64,000 nt of DNA from NCBI GenBank assembly GCA_025024175.1, contig QCXZ01000137.1:67208680-67272679 (forward strand), written 5' to 3'. The translations under genes and the position numbers were made by a program. Position 1 is the first letter of the stretch; every line of letters starts with the position of its first letter. The DNA is from Rhyzopertha dominica. Lineage: Eukaryota > Arthropoda > Insecta > Coleoptera > Bostrichidae. Below, piece after piece: positions 36,701 to 49,379 of this stretch. The notes beneath the pieces were generated by a model. That model had not been told where the DNA came from. It searched no databases and saw only the letters and a program-made list of their open reading frames with translations.

Positions 36701-39700
36701 CGTAACGCCAGGTACAACGTTATCTATCGTTTCCATGATTCCATGCTTTTTCCTCTTTAGGATTTGGCTAAGCTCGGGCGTGTTTCTCGCGTTAGGTTTT
36801 TACCATATTCCATAATTCTCGTTCCTCTTCTGACGATGCCACTTACAAGTGCGGACGAAATGTCGACCTTATTAGAAAATCAGGCGCGGTCTAACCCAAA
36901 AAGGTTAAGATTTCCATGTAACTCTTGCAGCGAAAGTTTACGTTCTAACAAAATAATATTTGTCATCTACAATTGTATAGGTTGAAAAGCTATTAGTAAT
37001 GAAAACGCTGAAAGCTACCAGCTAATATCAAGAAATGTTTACACATTCCATTTAGATATTTATTACCTTTCGGTGTCCAATATCTACTAGAAGTAGAATG
37101 ACGATGCAAATTTTAGTTCTTTTGACAATATTTCTTTTTAGCATCGAATTTTCACATGCCTTAAGTATAAATTGATTGCGTTAATTAGAAAGATCATAAA
37201 AATATACCCCAATAAAATAATATCAGCTCGGGATACACTTGTTTCATCAAAAACTTAATATAACGCTCAAATTCCCGTTCTGATCCCCAAATTCATAACT
37301 GCAGATACAAATACTAACTTTTTCAGCATTTTTCTCGTACTTTCTTACCTGGCAAGTATCCTTTTCTTGGGTATTTGACCCAGCACAGACTTGAACGTCG
37401 TCTTTGATCCCATTCGGAAGCCTCCTGCCTATCTGATTTCTGTAGGAGTCATTACATCTTTTTACTGAAAACAGTTCAAGGGTAACTTTGAGCATATCGT
37501 CGCTGCCTTCTCCAGCGAACTGGGTTTTTCCCCACCCTGTGGCTATGGCCTTCTCTGTGGGAATTTCGAAATCCTTGTGCAGGCACGCAGGTCTTATGTA
37601 AGCGCTGAAAGTTGCTGGTCTGTCCATTTTTAGGAGGGCTATGTCGTTATATTGGGACGGTGGTTTGTAATCGGGATGTGCTATGATTTGTTGTACGGTG
37701 TGGTGCTCTGGCTCGGCGTCGTCCGAGTTGCTATAGATGTTCAGGTCTCCCAGACGTATGTGACGAATTTCACCTCTGAAATTATAATATTGAAGAAGAT
37801 GAAATAAGTTGTAGTCGTGCTCATTTTGATTGCTTTCTTTATGTCAAATGGCTTAATGGTTGAATTTCTTAGACAATGAATGAAACAAAAACAAGCGTAT
37901 GCGTTCTATAAAAAAATTGATGACAACATGCTCGTATCTTCGTCTCATATTAACAGACTTTTCTGTTTCAATCGACTCAAAATAAAGCTCTATTTAAATG
38001 TTAAATTAGCTGTGGCAGCATTTTTTTAATTTTTGCAAATAACCATTATTTTTGATTTTATACGTTGTTTTATCGATATGCGAGTATTGCGATTCCAATC
38101 GTCTCAATTGCTGTCCTGTAAGTCCCTGGCACTACAAGGTTCATCTCCAAAGCTGATGAGCGCAGCCCAGGTATATTTTAAACAGTGTGGGTGTCATAGA
38201 ACAGCCCTACCTTCGTAACTGTAAACTCCTTTGAAAATCTATTGCCAATCTTTACGCTATTTATATCCTAGCAGATACATTTGTATGTATACAAGTTTAT
38301 AATGGTTTATATGTAGGTACAGTCAAATTCTTGGATAATGAGACGACCTAATCTAGTCTAGTTTGGAGGACTGCTTATTTTGGTTCCTAAGTGAAACACC
38401 TACCCCTAGTTTCCGCTAGGCAGTGCGGGTTAGACTGGAGAACACCATTTTAGTGGAAATTACACTATTTGCGAATTCGCTCCGACTGAATGATAAATAT
38501 ATAAATCCCCCTGCTTTTTTCTATGAATGGAGGATAATTATAACGACTGATAAGCATAACAGACGCATGACTGATGGTATTATATATTTATTTACTGGAA
38601 AATCAGTTTGCGTTGAGTGTTATTTATTTATATTATGGAATACTTCCGAAATGGTGACCGCAATAATACTGCTAAATTTTGATTATTATTATGTGCGATA
38701 TTGGTAATTAAATATGCAAATTGTGAAATACTGCTATTAAAGATAGCTATGTAGACAATTCAATTATATTAAACAATACTGTCTTATGTCAGTATTGTAA
38801 ACTAGTTGAAATATCAAATTGCGCTAAAACGGAAATATTAACATTTTTAGCAATCGCTAAATAATATAGGGATGAAATTGTTTGTAATACATAATACGTA
38901 AATACGTCGAATGTAATATAGGTGTATGCGGGTCGTAACCTGGAAACAATCAGTTTAGAAACCTTTAGGCGCAAATAACTTATTTTTCCAATAGTGCGAT
39001 CTAAATATTTTATTGTACGACAATATAGGTTTCCTTTCATTTAATATGTGGTCTTAATATTTAAAGTGATCGTTCTGAATTAATTAAAGAATAATAATAA
39101 TGTCAATTAGCTATTGGCTGAAGGCAGGTCACCATTTTGTATTTTGTAAATTTGTTTGTGTATATGTTTCGGATATTACTTCATCATCCCTGTTGCAAAC
39201 AGATTTCTAGTTTTGAATGTGTTGCTTGTTGTTACTCACTGCTTTAATGATTTACATTAGTTTACTGAGACATGAAGCTTTGAAAAAGGTTTAAGTAAAC
39301 CGAAACGTCAGCTGAAATGTTTGTTTGACTATCATCCCAATGTCCTTTCCCCGTTATTGTTAGTTATTGTGTTATAATAACTATTCAGTTTTCTTAGCTC
39401 GGGGAGCCATTTAACACGTTCATCATGACTAGTCCACTTACTTGTGAAACTTTGAATAAACAAGTCCCTAACACCCCTGCCATTATGTAGATGAGCCCCG
39501 TTTTGTAGAAATGTTGTGGAATTATTGCAGCAACAATTATACCCAACAAGAAGTATTCTTTCCTTTTACTCAAAACAGGAGGGTACTTACTGTTTATCCT
39601 TCATTCTGCAAAATTAACGCCCAAACGATGACAGTACTGGTTTCAGCTTTTTAATCATAATTATGAAAAAAGAAAACAATAGTTGTTTAAAAAAACTAGG

Positions 39701-42700
39701 AGTATATTAATACTAAAGAAATAATTGTATTTTCTACAATAATGCTGGTTTATATTCAGCTTCCCAGAATATAGAAATCTCTTTAGCGATTGCCGGGAAG
39801 GCTAGTCGGTCGCACGGTTGCTATATGTCTGGGAACTGTTTCATGTAATTAATTCTCTTTACACTTCCCAGAATAAAAATCATAATCCTCTAATCACATC
39901 ATCACTTAGACAATATAAAGAACTGTCAAAACCAAAAGAAGAAACATGATATTGTTTTTAGAAAAATAATGATGATCACGTCATAATACTGTTTTGCATG
40001 TCAAAAGATGACATTATAAGAAACAAAATTGACGATACTACATTTTGTTTTCTGTGGCACTGTACAGGGTGTCCCATTTTCGTTGTAATTGTAGGGTATC
40101 TCGGTAACTATTAATGCTAGAGAGTTGCGGTTTCGACATTACTGTATTACATTTTTGTTCTTAGTTCAGCTGTACCGTCGCCATTTTTGTACCATCTTTT
40201 GTTTTAGAGCCATAGCCAACTTTTGGAGAATGTAACATTTCTCCAGCTCTCAATTTTTTGCTTGGGTATATAGATACAGAAAAGCTGTAGATATTTTTTA
40301 TAGATATTTTTATTTTGAATCCAGTGGCGTACCCCGTCATTTTTAAGGAGGTCACATTTTTGAGATATAACACAAACTTGCATTTTTTAAAATGGAAACC
40401 ATAGTTGGCTTTGCTATGGTTGAAAAAAACCTATTTTTTCAGAATAAAAAATGTATGCATTGTTAGGTTTATTTTTACTAATTCTGGAATTATTCAAATT
40501 TTAAAATTAATTTAATCTTTTTTTACGTTTACATCCAGGAAAACACACGATATAATTTATATTATTAAGTAAAAATTTTAATACTTTAAAAATAAAATAT
40601 GCATATTTGAATATGCATACATAAGACTCCTAAGAGCGCTCAGGCATTTTGTTATCGATAATCTAGGAGGCCATGTAACTAATGAAAACGATTGTTTATT
40701 TAGAGATAAGTACCTATGCATTGTTTATCATCAAGTATTTACATACATTTTACATAGATTTTTTTACATTAGATTATTACAAAAATTGGAATAATATCAA
40801 AATTAGTAAAGCTAAACTTAACAATGTGTACATTTTCTTAATCAGAAAAAATAGTTCTTTTCAACCATAGCAAAGCTAACTATGGTTTGTGTTATATCTC
40901 TAAAATGTGACCCCCTAAAAAATTCTGAGTACGTCACTGGGTTCAGAATAAAAATATCTATAAAAAATGTCTCTACAGTTTTTTTTGTGTCTACATAGCC
41001 AATCGAGATATTGAGAACTGAAAAAATGTCACATTTTTCAAAAGTTGACTATGGCTTTAAAACAAAAGACGATACAAAAATGGCGACGGTTTAGCTGAAC
41101 AAAGAACAAAAAAGTAATACAGTAATGTAGAAACCGCAACCCTCTAGCACTAATAGTTACCAAGATACCCTACAATTACTGCGAAAATGGGACACCCTGT
41201 ACAGTGCCACAGAAAACAAAATGTATACTAATCCCTCAAGTTTTTAAGAATATAGCGTAATGATTCAAATTTATAACTGCTTTATTTATTTATTCTTAAT
41301 CCTCGGAATCGGCGATGGTACCGTTCAACTCACAACAAAAAACTAATACAGTAACGCTCTAGTATTAATAGATGCCGAGATACCCTACAATTACAACGAA
41401 AATGGGACACCCTGTACATATACGCTATACTTATAATATGTACAATATTGCGCACTATAGCATACTACCTACTTTAATAATTTCAGTTGCCACTTTTATC
41501 GACGCAGAAATTATTTTTTATCAAACTTTATCACAAACTGTTAAAGAGTTCGTTAGAATATGCTAAAAAGCGTTTTTATTATGCACGTTATCCTCTAACT
41601 ATTCTACATGTAGTGCAGCTTCATTTTCTTAATATCAAACATTGATCTAAATGACAACACTTGAATTTTAGCTTATCCTATCTTACGCACACACCCTCGT
41701 CTATTTACAAGTGAGATACGACTCGGGGTGTTTTTTTCTGTCTATTTTTCTTGGATAAACCTTTTGTATGACAAATTGTTTAATTGTGCATGTTAGCTTC
41801 GTTGTAAATACGCACTAAGGTCAAAGTTGCTATATTGAACTGCTCAGGGTCTTTAAGACATTAAAAGTGTATTATAATGCACATATTCTCAAATGTATTT
41901 ACTTACAATGTTCGGTGATACAAGCAATGCCCGGCAGTAAGGACAAACAATTCACTTATTAAGGTACCTCCACATAGCCATTCGATGGAATTCTCTGGGC
42001 CATATCCTAACAAAGCCTAAAATCACAAAAATTCTTAAATAAAGTCGTGATACCGATAAATAGCAACTAAATGAACTAGAAATTTATTATTGCATCAAAC
42101 AACTTACCATATGAGGAAACTCTTTAGGTTTAGCAGCTTCTCCTCCTACAATAAGAGGTACTTCGACAATTGCACACTGGTTTACTTCTATATCTGGTGC
42201 ACCGATGACAAGTATAGGTGGTTTTTCTTTTTTGTACACGAATTTTCCGTATTCCTTGCATTCTACAATAAAAGAAATACAATAGCGTGTTCTTCGCTTG
42301 CATGAAGTGTCCGACTAACTTTGCTCACTCTTTTCTCCTGCTCTTTGCTGAACATCCGGTTTATTAGCTTTTTTAGTGGTTGTCGAGGTGGTCGTACTTG
42401 TAGTTCTAACTGTTGTAGTGGTAAGCCCACCAGAAGGTTGCGGACAGCACACTATAGGTTGCGTTCCCGCAAAGCCACATGTTTGTGGGAATTTTCTCCT
42501 TTGCGTGAGGTCCTCTATTGCCGATGGGCATTTTTCTAGAAGTACGCATTGTCCACTTTGATTGCTTTCGGTGTGCGTACATAAATCGCCTGAAAAAAGC
42601 GTTAGAGTGGTCATATGCGGGGCAAAAACGCGCCACCATGAGTAAAACTGAAACAGGTCGATTTTACTTCGAACGGGGACGTTTGGAGGGTAACATTACA

Positions 42701-45700
42701 AGTTGTCTTAAGAACCCTCTACCACTGGCAGCTCCCCCCTTTAATTTTTGAAGAGGAAAGATATTCATTTTCAAAGTCTTTCAAAGCCCGTTTTGGTTAC
42801 ACATAGGAAATAATATGACCATAATTTTAGTTTCAACTAATTCAATTTTCAAAGTGACTCCTGTTCATCTCCATGTAAACCTTGAATCGCGACTCAAATG
42901 CTTGCCTGACATTTCTGAAATCTCTGGAATTAATTTCTGTTTTTTTTATGTAATTTGCCTTAGGATGCGTTTCAGAAATCTTCATATGTCCCCAAAGCAA
43001 ATCTAGAGGTGTAAGATCTGGAGACCTTGCTGGTTACACAGTCTAATCCGGCCAATTCAGTGAATTTGGAAATTATCTTCAAAGAATTGTTTCATAGGAG
43101 CAGCTGAAATTTATAGTTTGTTTTCATGCAACTCCAACTCGCATGATCTTAGTCGTATAATATGCATGTACTAAGAGTCTTGCATATCGAGATAAAGCTG
43201 ACTATTGAGATTTTTCTTAAGGAAGAAAGGATCTACGGTATGATAACCTAATAACCCAGCGCATGCAGTAAGCTTTTTTGGTGTGCTTTCCGCACAAGTA
43301 AGGGTTAACATTCCTCCCATCTACAGTTATGTAGTTGTGTGGACTTGTCTTGGAAGCAAGTATTGTAAAGGAAACGTGGATATGTAATAAGTTTTGTGAA
43401 GTTTTTACATAATTTCAGTCGTCTACATTTATTTTGAAAGGATGAAACTTATACTTATTGAAAATCCTGAAGACTGCTGACATGCTGACTCCAGAAACAT
43501 GTGATATCATTTGAATAGATTACGTATTTTCCATGGGAGAAACATGACCCAAAACGGCAACAGCGTTAGCTTCATCACTAACAACTCGAAACGGTTTATG
43601 TTTCTGATTATGAACCGATTCAATTTCCTAAATTTGCCATTCCAAGACGTACCACTTTGTGATGGACATGTTTATCCGAATGCAATTCACTGAAGCTACG
43701 AGCAGCAGCTCTAGAACAGTGGTTATTTTTGTAAAGTAATCCTAAAATAATTTCCATGCGTTCTTGCATAGTAAACACCATTTTGGATTGGTAACTTTCA
43801 ACGTTAGGTAGTAATTAATTACAGATATCATACTGTTGCAAAAAGATAAAAACTACGATAAAAAAATTAACCGATCTTTAATGCATTTTGAATCCAGTGA
43901 TTTCTTTATTATTTTACGGTTAAAAAGACACGGTGGTTAGAAATCTTCGGCTGTTGCTGAAAGCTACGTCGAGAATTCCATTCAAAACAAATTAGAATTT
44001 TCTTAAAGAATTTTACATAATGATAAGCTATCCGCCAACATTGTTTCGAGTTCTGCTGTCTCGCATTGTGCTCTTTGTGACAATAAGTCTGTTTTTTCTA
44101 TTAGTATTAATAATTGTAATAATTGTACGTTTGATTTTAATATAAATAGATAGCATCGTTGTTATTATTTGGTGGGTATTTTTTCACAACAAATTACCGT
44201 TCAGTCCTGTCAAAATCAGAACAGTAAGTAATTACTTACCGACGCGTCTTTTTCTGCTTGGCAACCAGTGAATGGAATATACTGTTCTAAAAGTAAGTAT
44301 GGTAAACAATCGAAAATAGCATGATTGTGCAAAAACATATTTTACAGTTCGTTTAAACGAGGCGTAATTTTGTTAATCGGTGCGTTAATTTTTTGCAGCT
44401 GTTGGAATGAATATTGGAATGACAAAAACTGATTCTTTTGCTTACTTATAATAAGTAAGTTACTCTTTTTAACACTAATTTGGAATTACACATTCTTTGT
44501 AACAAAAATGTTTAGAATAGCCTAGATTCTTTCTACTAAATAGTTCTGCATTAGCTGTGTATTATCATTACTATCTAATTATACACCTATAGTTGCCTTA
44601 TACGAGTAGTACATGCACGTAAATTAAGCATACTGTTCTGGGTGTTTCTGTAGCAATTTATTGATCCGATAATATTTGTTATAACGTATTACGGTCTACT
44701 TACTGAACAGTCAAAAGGTTAAACAGAATGCACATCGATTTAAAACATCCTGAGATGATAACACGAGAAAATGGTTGTATTTTACTTCATTTTTTTATTA
44801 CTTCAGAAGAACTTTAAAAAAATTGCTTACTTATATAAATTGTAAGTTCTGTCTTTTTCGATTTTTTAAAATTTGACTGCGCAAAAGATAGACGTTTCTG
44901 TGTGCTAAGTAATATATTTACAGTATGACTTCAGAGATGTTTAAAAAGGTTTACTATACCTAGTTAATATAACAACTACAAATAGTCAATTTATCACGTC
45001 AAGTAACCACGGGACAAAACATTTAGAATTACAAAGATCATTGTGTACCTAACAATAATTTTAACGGTTACTGTTGTTAATTTTCTGTGAACTACTTGTT
45101 TTTACGTTTAATTGTTGTAAGATGCATTTAACGCGAAAAAACTTACGCGCGATGTTATTTTTATTATTTTAGAATCATCTCAGAGGCCTAAGTGTTGTTG
45201 TTTAAGGTTGAAGACTGTTTGGTTTAGAAATGGGATAAAAAGTGAAGTCTGTTTCCATTCCCATAAACTAAAAATGGTTAAGGTCATCATTGCGTGGACT
45301 GATGGCAGGAAAAATCAGACGTTTAAATTTTTTTCAAAAGCTTGTTCACATTGTTTACGAAGCACAATTTACATCATGGCAGTATGTCACTTAACGAAAC
45401 AGATTTTTTGCAGAGCGCGGTATAAAACTACATATTGGTTTCAAGTTACAAACATGTTTTTTTGGATTCTCAAACTAAAAGGTATAATATGCATAGTCAG
45501 ATTTTTTTTGGTTGACGCAGATGACGGTGTTGCTCAACTCAATAAGAATGGAATTTTTGTTTTAACAATTAATTTGTTCTAATGAATAAAAGTATAAAGT
45601 TAAAAATTTAACATGTATTTTTAAAAACAATGGCTTATTTTCATCTTATCCGCTTATTATTTTTATAGTTTGCAAAATTATTGTTGTGCCGCCTATGTGT

Positions 45701-46106
45701 AAAGTAAATAATTTGTGCATTTTCATTATACTTTGACAATAGTTATAATTTTGTGGTCATATAAATTAAGTAAATATAATCAATATTTGTACTTTTGTTA
45801 GAACTGTTTTTTGCAAGTCAAAATACTTAATTAACGTCGTTTCGAAAATTATATTTACAAACAACGATAAATTAGTTCTTCTTAACCTCATTACTGACGT
45901 TTCTTTATTTGCTGTATTTGTTTCCACGCAATTCTGGGAAGTGCTCTTTTTTATATAGTAACTCTAATTATAGGTACCTATACATGGATTAATTCTTCTT
46001 ATCTTGGCAATTATTTACCAGGTAACTTACCTTCATATTTCTGACAATGCACTAACGCTAAAAGCGCTATACAACACAACACACACAAATTGCCTTTCGT
46101 AAACAT
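33792..46106 (-). CDS. Clip-domain serine protease B (CLIPC type)
   Basis: Secreted trypsin-like zymogen of 401 aa, paralogous to protease A just downstream on the same strand. Minus-strand exons: 46106-46031, 42589-42320, 42262-42108, 42016-41907, 37775-37349 and 33959-33792. All borders are GT-AG and all phases fit. Exon 1 is a signal peptide ([20 protein letters not shown]). Exon 2 has the six-Cys clip domain ([24 protein letters not shown]) and a Thr-rich linker. The linker keeps two Cys (KCKEYGK and NQCAIVEV). Activation reads EVPL|IVGG, with Leu at P1 as in many CLIPC proteases. The catalytic His is in TAGHC, Asp in NDIALL and Ser in GDSGGP; KDTCQGDSGG predicts trypsin specificity. A role in Toll or prophenoloxidase cascades is likely from family, not shown here. 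Confidence 0.92.
34550..35060 (+). pseudogene. LINE reverse transcriptase relic
   Basis: Near 34770 a frame reads [13 protein letters not shown], a decayed GVPQGSVLGPLL block. About 90 bases later [20 protein letters not shown] followed by [10 protein letters not shown] recalls the region after the catalytic F/YADD box (here degraded to YAHS). Stops separate the pieces. It lies in intron 5 of protease B. Confidence 0.5.
35080..35360 (-). pseudogene. Fragment of the DDE transposase family seen at 24 kb
   Basis: TTTAATTCTTGGAAA.. .TTTTATCTTGTATGGAT, ..TTCTTGAGAAAAA.. and ACAGCC.CTTC.ACAGCGTCATTT match 24025-24170 base for base over long runs. The shared part is the N-terminal end of that transposase relic. 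Confidence 0.5.
35838..36985 (-). mobile_element. Penelope-like element fragment with inverted flank
   Basis: On the minus strand 36643-36461 encodes [20 protein letters not shown] and [13 protein letters not shown], a Penelope-type reverse transcriptase tail. Further down come broken pieces of the GIY-YIG part (RYIGETGR-like and [20 protein letters not shown]). The last 200 bases (35838-36050) recur in inverse at 36652-36900, so the element is bracketed by opposed copies of its own terminus. It lies in intron 5 of protease B. Confidence 0.7.
40040..41224. mobile_element. Foldback element with about 400-bp inverted arms
   Basis: Arms 40040-40452 and 40832-41224 are inverted copies (ACATTTTGTTTTCTGTGGCA, then CTGTACAGGGTGTCCCATTT, inward to the AACCATAGTTGGCTTTGCTATGG region). 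About 380 bp of AT-rich sequence separates them. ATACT flanks both ends (40035-40039 and 41225-41229), a likely 5-bp target duplication. No transposase frame. It lies in intron 4 of protease B. Confidence 0.8.
41330..41419. repeat. Solo arm of the foldback family
   Basis: About 90 bp repeating the right arm of the adjacent foldback: ACTAATACAGTAACGCTCTA, GATACCCTACAATTACAACG, AAAATGGGACACCCTGTACA. It is a second, truncated insertion or a remnant of a local rearrangement. Confidence 0.65.
42960..43781 (-). pseudogene. DDE transposase relic with helix-turn-helix start
   Basis: From an ATG at 43781 on the minus strand the frame reads [20 protein letters not shown], then [20 protein letters not shown], resembling the DNA-binding start of a common insect transposase family (DUF4817-like). 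The C-terminal block, near 43000-43060, reads [18 protein letters not shown]. The middle is broken by stops. It lies in intron 1 of protease B. Confidence 0.6.
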
Positions 46107-46808
46107 ATTTCCGACTATCGCAGTGGTTTACTCATAACGCGGTTGACCTCCAGGTTAGTGGGGAACTACATGGTCTTTACGTTTGAAGACCTCTAGGTCC
46201 GAGCAAGTAGATGCAACTCGATTACGTCAGTTTCCACGTAATCAGTGTTAGGTTTTTACACCGATTTTTGATGGCACAAAGTCAGTGTTAATATTCATGT
46301 CGGTGTTTATCGGAACTGAGAGCTACCAGGCTGATATTGTTAATGAGTAAACAGTAAACACTATTAATTATTGTAATTGTCTGGTATTTTTAGAGTAATT
46401 ACGTATTCTGCCAGTAGACAGCACAGGTACTGCGGATATCCCATTGTAAACGTAACATTTCAGTTATTGGTAAAAAAGAGGAAACATCATTAAGCTAAGC
46501 TAAAATCACTTATTGCATTCACAGTGAATAACATAAATTCATTGAAATGATCTTGAGTTTGAAATCCCAATTTATGGACCGTATTTAAAGTCAAAATGCA
46601 AAAGTTGCGACTTTCAATTAAACCGTTGTAGCAATTTTTCACGTCAAATGGAACACCTTACATACTTTTATAGATTCAGATAAAGTACAAAATTACGTTT
46701 TAACCAAACCCAACTTGCCCTGTTTATAACAGTGAACTGATCCAACTATGTGAAGTTTTGACATAATATAAATTATGCAAATATCAATATTATCTCCATT
46801 TCGTTTAG
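46107..46808. other. Upstream region of protease B
   Basis: About 0.7 kb between the protease B start codon and a Penelope-like element. It must hold the protease B promoter. No convincing TATA box or named regulatory site was seen. Confidence 0.4.
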
Positions 46809-49372
46809 TAAATATTAATGGGCAGCGCGTTGTTGGCCTTAAATGGTCATCGTCAGTGCCTTATACAAATATTATGAAAAAATACATGCTATGGGGAAAC
46901 AACGGATTTTAATTTTGATAGAAGGCAAAAAATTAAAACAACTATCTAGACTTTAAAGTTATGCGTCTAGGTTGGGCAGTTGCAGAAGGTCACCAACGTT
47001 ATGACTGAGTATGGAACAAATGATTTAAAATGTCATTTAAAATTTTGTAAATGTCTAAAATTTTAAAAAGTTTAATTTGGGTGATTTGTTGCAAAACTAT
47101 AAATTTTTTGCATTATCCAGTTTGGTAGGGTGNTTATTAAATAACAAGTGGTTAGCCNAAGCAGGAAATTGTCGTAAATAAAGCAGTGTTTTTATATTTT
47201 TAAATTGTTTGAGGTGTTCCTTAGCGCTAACCAATAAATATCTCCCAGTCTGTCCCACATAAATTGCAGAACAATAATTGCGAGAAAAAACTGTAAACGC
47301 CATAAATATTAAAAGGTTGAATTTGATCTTTGTTATGGACTAACTGGAATCCAAGTTGCCTACAGTTTAAAAAGAAACATGAATTCCGTGAGACAAAAAT
47401 AATTTGGAAATATTTACTAAAACCAGACTAATAAACCTAAGGGAGTGCCATATTTTCTTTTTAATCTGAAACAATAGTATTACAAGAAAATTTTTTTAAG
47501 TATTTAAGATATAGGTAACCTTTTTGTTAAATAATTTGGAAAGTCATTGTTACAAGCTTTTTTTCAAATAACGCCAAGTTCTTTTTCAAAAGCTATATAG
47601 GAAGGAGGTATTATAAAAAGTCTATTAATTAAAGAATGAAAGACAGCTAATTTACGTTGGTAAGAATGGAAATAATTATAGGAAATAATATTATCTGCTT
47701 ACGTTGGTTTCCTAAAAATTATAACCAAACCTAATATGCAACCTCTCTCCCATTAGGCTACTTCTAAATTACTTTTGGATACCAAAAACAAGATGTCAAA
47801 GGTAACTTATTATTTTCTAAAGCTGACAAAGGAAATTGTTTCTTTATTTCAGACAAAATTGAGTACTCGTATATTTTAATTTCATGGAGATTATGTTTTA
47901 ATTGAAAGTAACCAGACAATCAAATTTAATTTAAAAGTAAAGGATTTGTTAAATAGGGTTGAACAAATTTTAAAGTTTTTTAATTGCAAAAAATCGCAGA
48001 TTTTTTATATGAATCCTAAAATATACAACGGTTTGTCCTATTAGGCCAGTCGTTTGATACGTAAATTCTCCTTATTGCCACAAATTAGCAAAGTGGTTAT
48101 ATTTAGTTTTCGGCGCAGTTTTAAATTTTGACAATTCATTCGGTATTTAAAATAGTTTGAATTTGACTGACAAAATCAGTAGTTTCGAAGTTCCTAAGAA
48201 ATCTTTTCTCGTTTTTCGACGTGCACAATTATTTATTTTATTAAAAAACTGTATCAAAATTGTAAGTGATCTACTTTTTCAAAATTCTGATTCTGATTTA
48301 GTACAAACTTCACAATTAGCTAAGGGCTCTTCCTTTAGCCCTCTTTTGGCTGGAGTTTTTATGAATAAACTGGATCTAATTAATTTTATTTCTTTTTTTT
48401 AATTCATTACATCCATCTATAAATTTCAGTCATGAAAAAGAGATTTCTTTCGTGGGTTTGTTAATTATACGTTACGAATTATATCCACAGTTCACTTTCC
48501 AAATTTTTAGAAAACCAACGTATGCAGATATTATTTCCTATAATTCTTTCAATCCTTACCATCATACATTTCATTCTTTATTTAATAGACTTTTTAAAAT
48601 ATGTCTTTACTATATACCTTTTGAAAAAGAACTTGTCGTTATTTTACAAATTGCTTATAGCAATGACTTTCCAAGTTGTTTAACAGAAAAATTATATCTT
48701 AAATACTTAACAAAGTTTAAGTTATCTTTTAACACTATTGTTTCAGACCAAAAATTAAAAAAATAGCACTAATTTAGGTTTATTGGTCTACTTTCAGTAA
48801 GTATTTCCAAGCAATTTGTGCCTCACAGAATTTATATTTCTCTTTCAACCGTAGGTAGCTTAGTATCCCAGTTAATCCAATACAAAGATAAAATTCAACC
48901 CTTAAATTGTTCTGGTGCTTACAAATTTTTTTGCAATGATTATACTGCAATTTATGTGGAACAAACTACGAGATCTTTAATGGTTAGATTTAAGGAACAA
49001 CTAAAACCATTTTAAAAATATAAGAACACTGATGTAGTTAAGACAAATTCCTCGTAGGTCCAACCACTTGTTATTTAATAAGCGCTCTACCAGTTTGGAT
49101 AGTGTAAAAATTTTACAGTTTTACAACAAACACTAAAATTAAACTTTTTAGAAATTTTGAAGATTTACAAAATTTTAACTCGCCCATTTGTTCGATATTC
49201 AATCTTAAGTCTACAAGCATAACTTTAAGTTCTAGATAGTTATCATTTTTTTTACTTCTATCAAAATTAATTTCTGTTCTGTCCCCGTAGTTTGTATTTT
49301 TTTATAATATTTAATAATGCACAGGCGATGACCATTTAAGGCCGAAAGCAGAGCGCCCATTAATATTTTCTC
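46809..49372 (+). mobile_element. Penelope-like element with inverted terminal copies
   Basis: The plus strand carries a decayed Penelope-type reverse transcriptase (about 47760-48770), with SQLAKGSSFSPLLAGVFMNK and a block reading FQIFRKPTYADIISYNSFNP. A GIY-YIG domain follows (48890-49160: GAYKFFCNDYTAIYVEQTTR, LNFLEILKIYKIL). The last 500 bases are repeated in inverse at 46809-47330, where the minus strand reads IYVGQTGRYLLVSAKEHLKQ. The outer edges match as GAAAATATTAATGGGC.. on one side and its complement on the other. Opposed terminal copies are a known habit of Penelope-like elements. Stops show it is inactive. Confidence 0.8.
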
Positions 49373-49379
49373 AATAATG

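Noticed and set aside
36540..36815. Plus-strand frame at the Penelope-like element
   Set aside because: Antisense shadow of the Penelope-type reverse transcriptase tail on the minus strand.
39760..39880. Direct repeat of CTTCCCAGAATA about 108 bp apart
   Set aside because: Too short to separate from chance or a decayed repeat.
45208..45582. 124-codon plus-strand open frame in intron 1 of protease B
   Set aside because: No recognised domain, irregular composition, and antisense to a gene with a sound exon model. Length alone is not convincing in this sequence.
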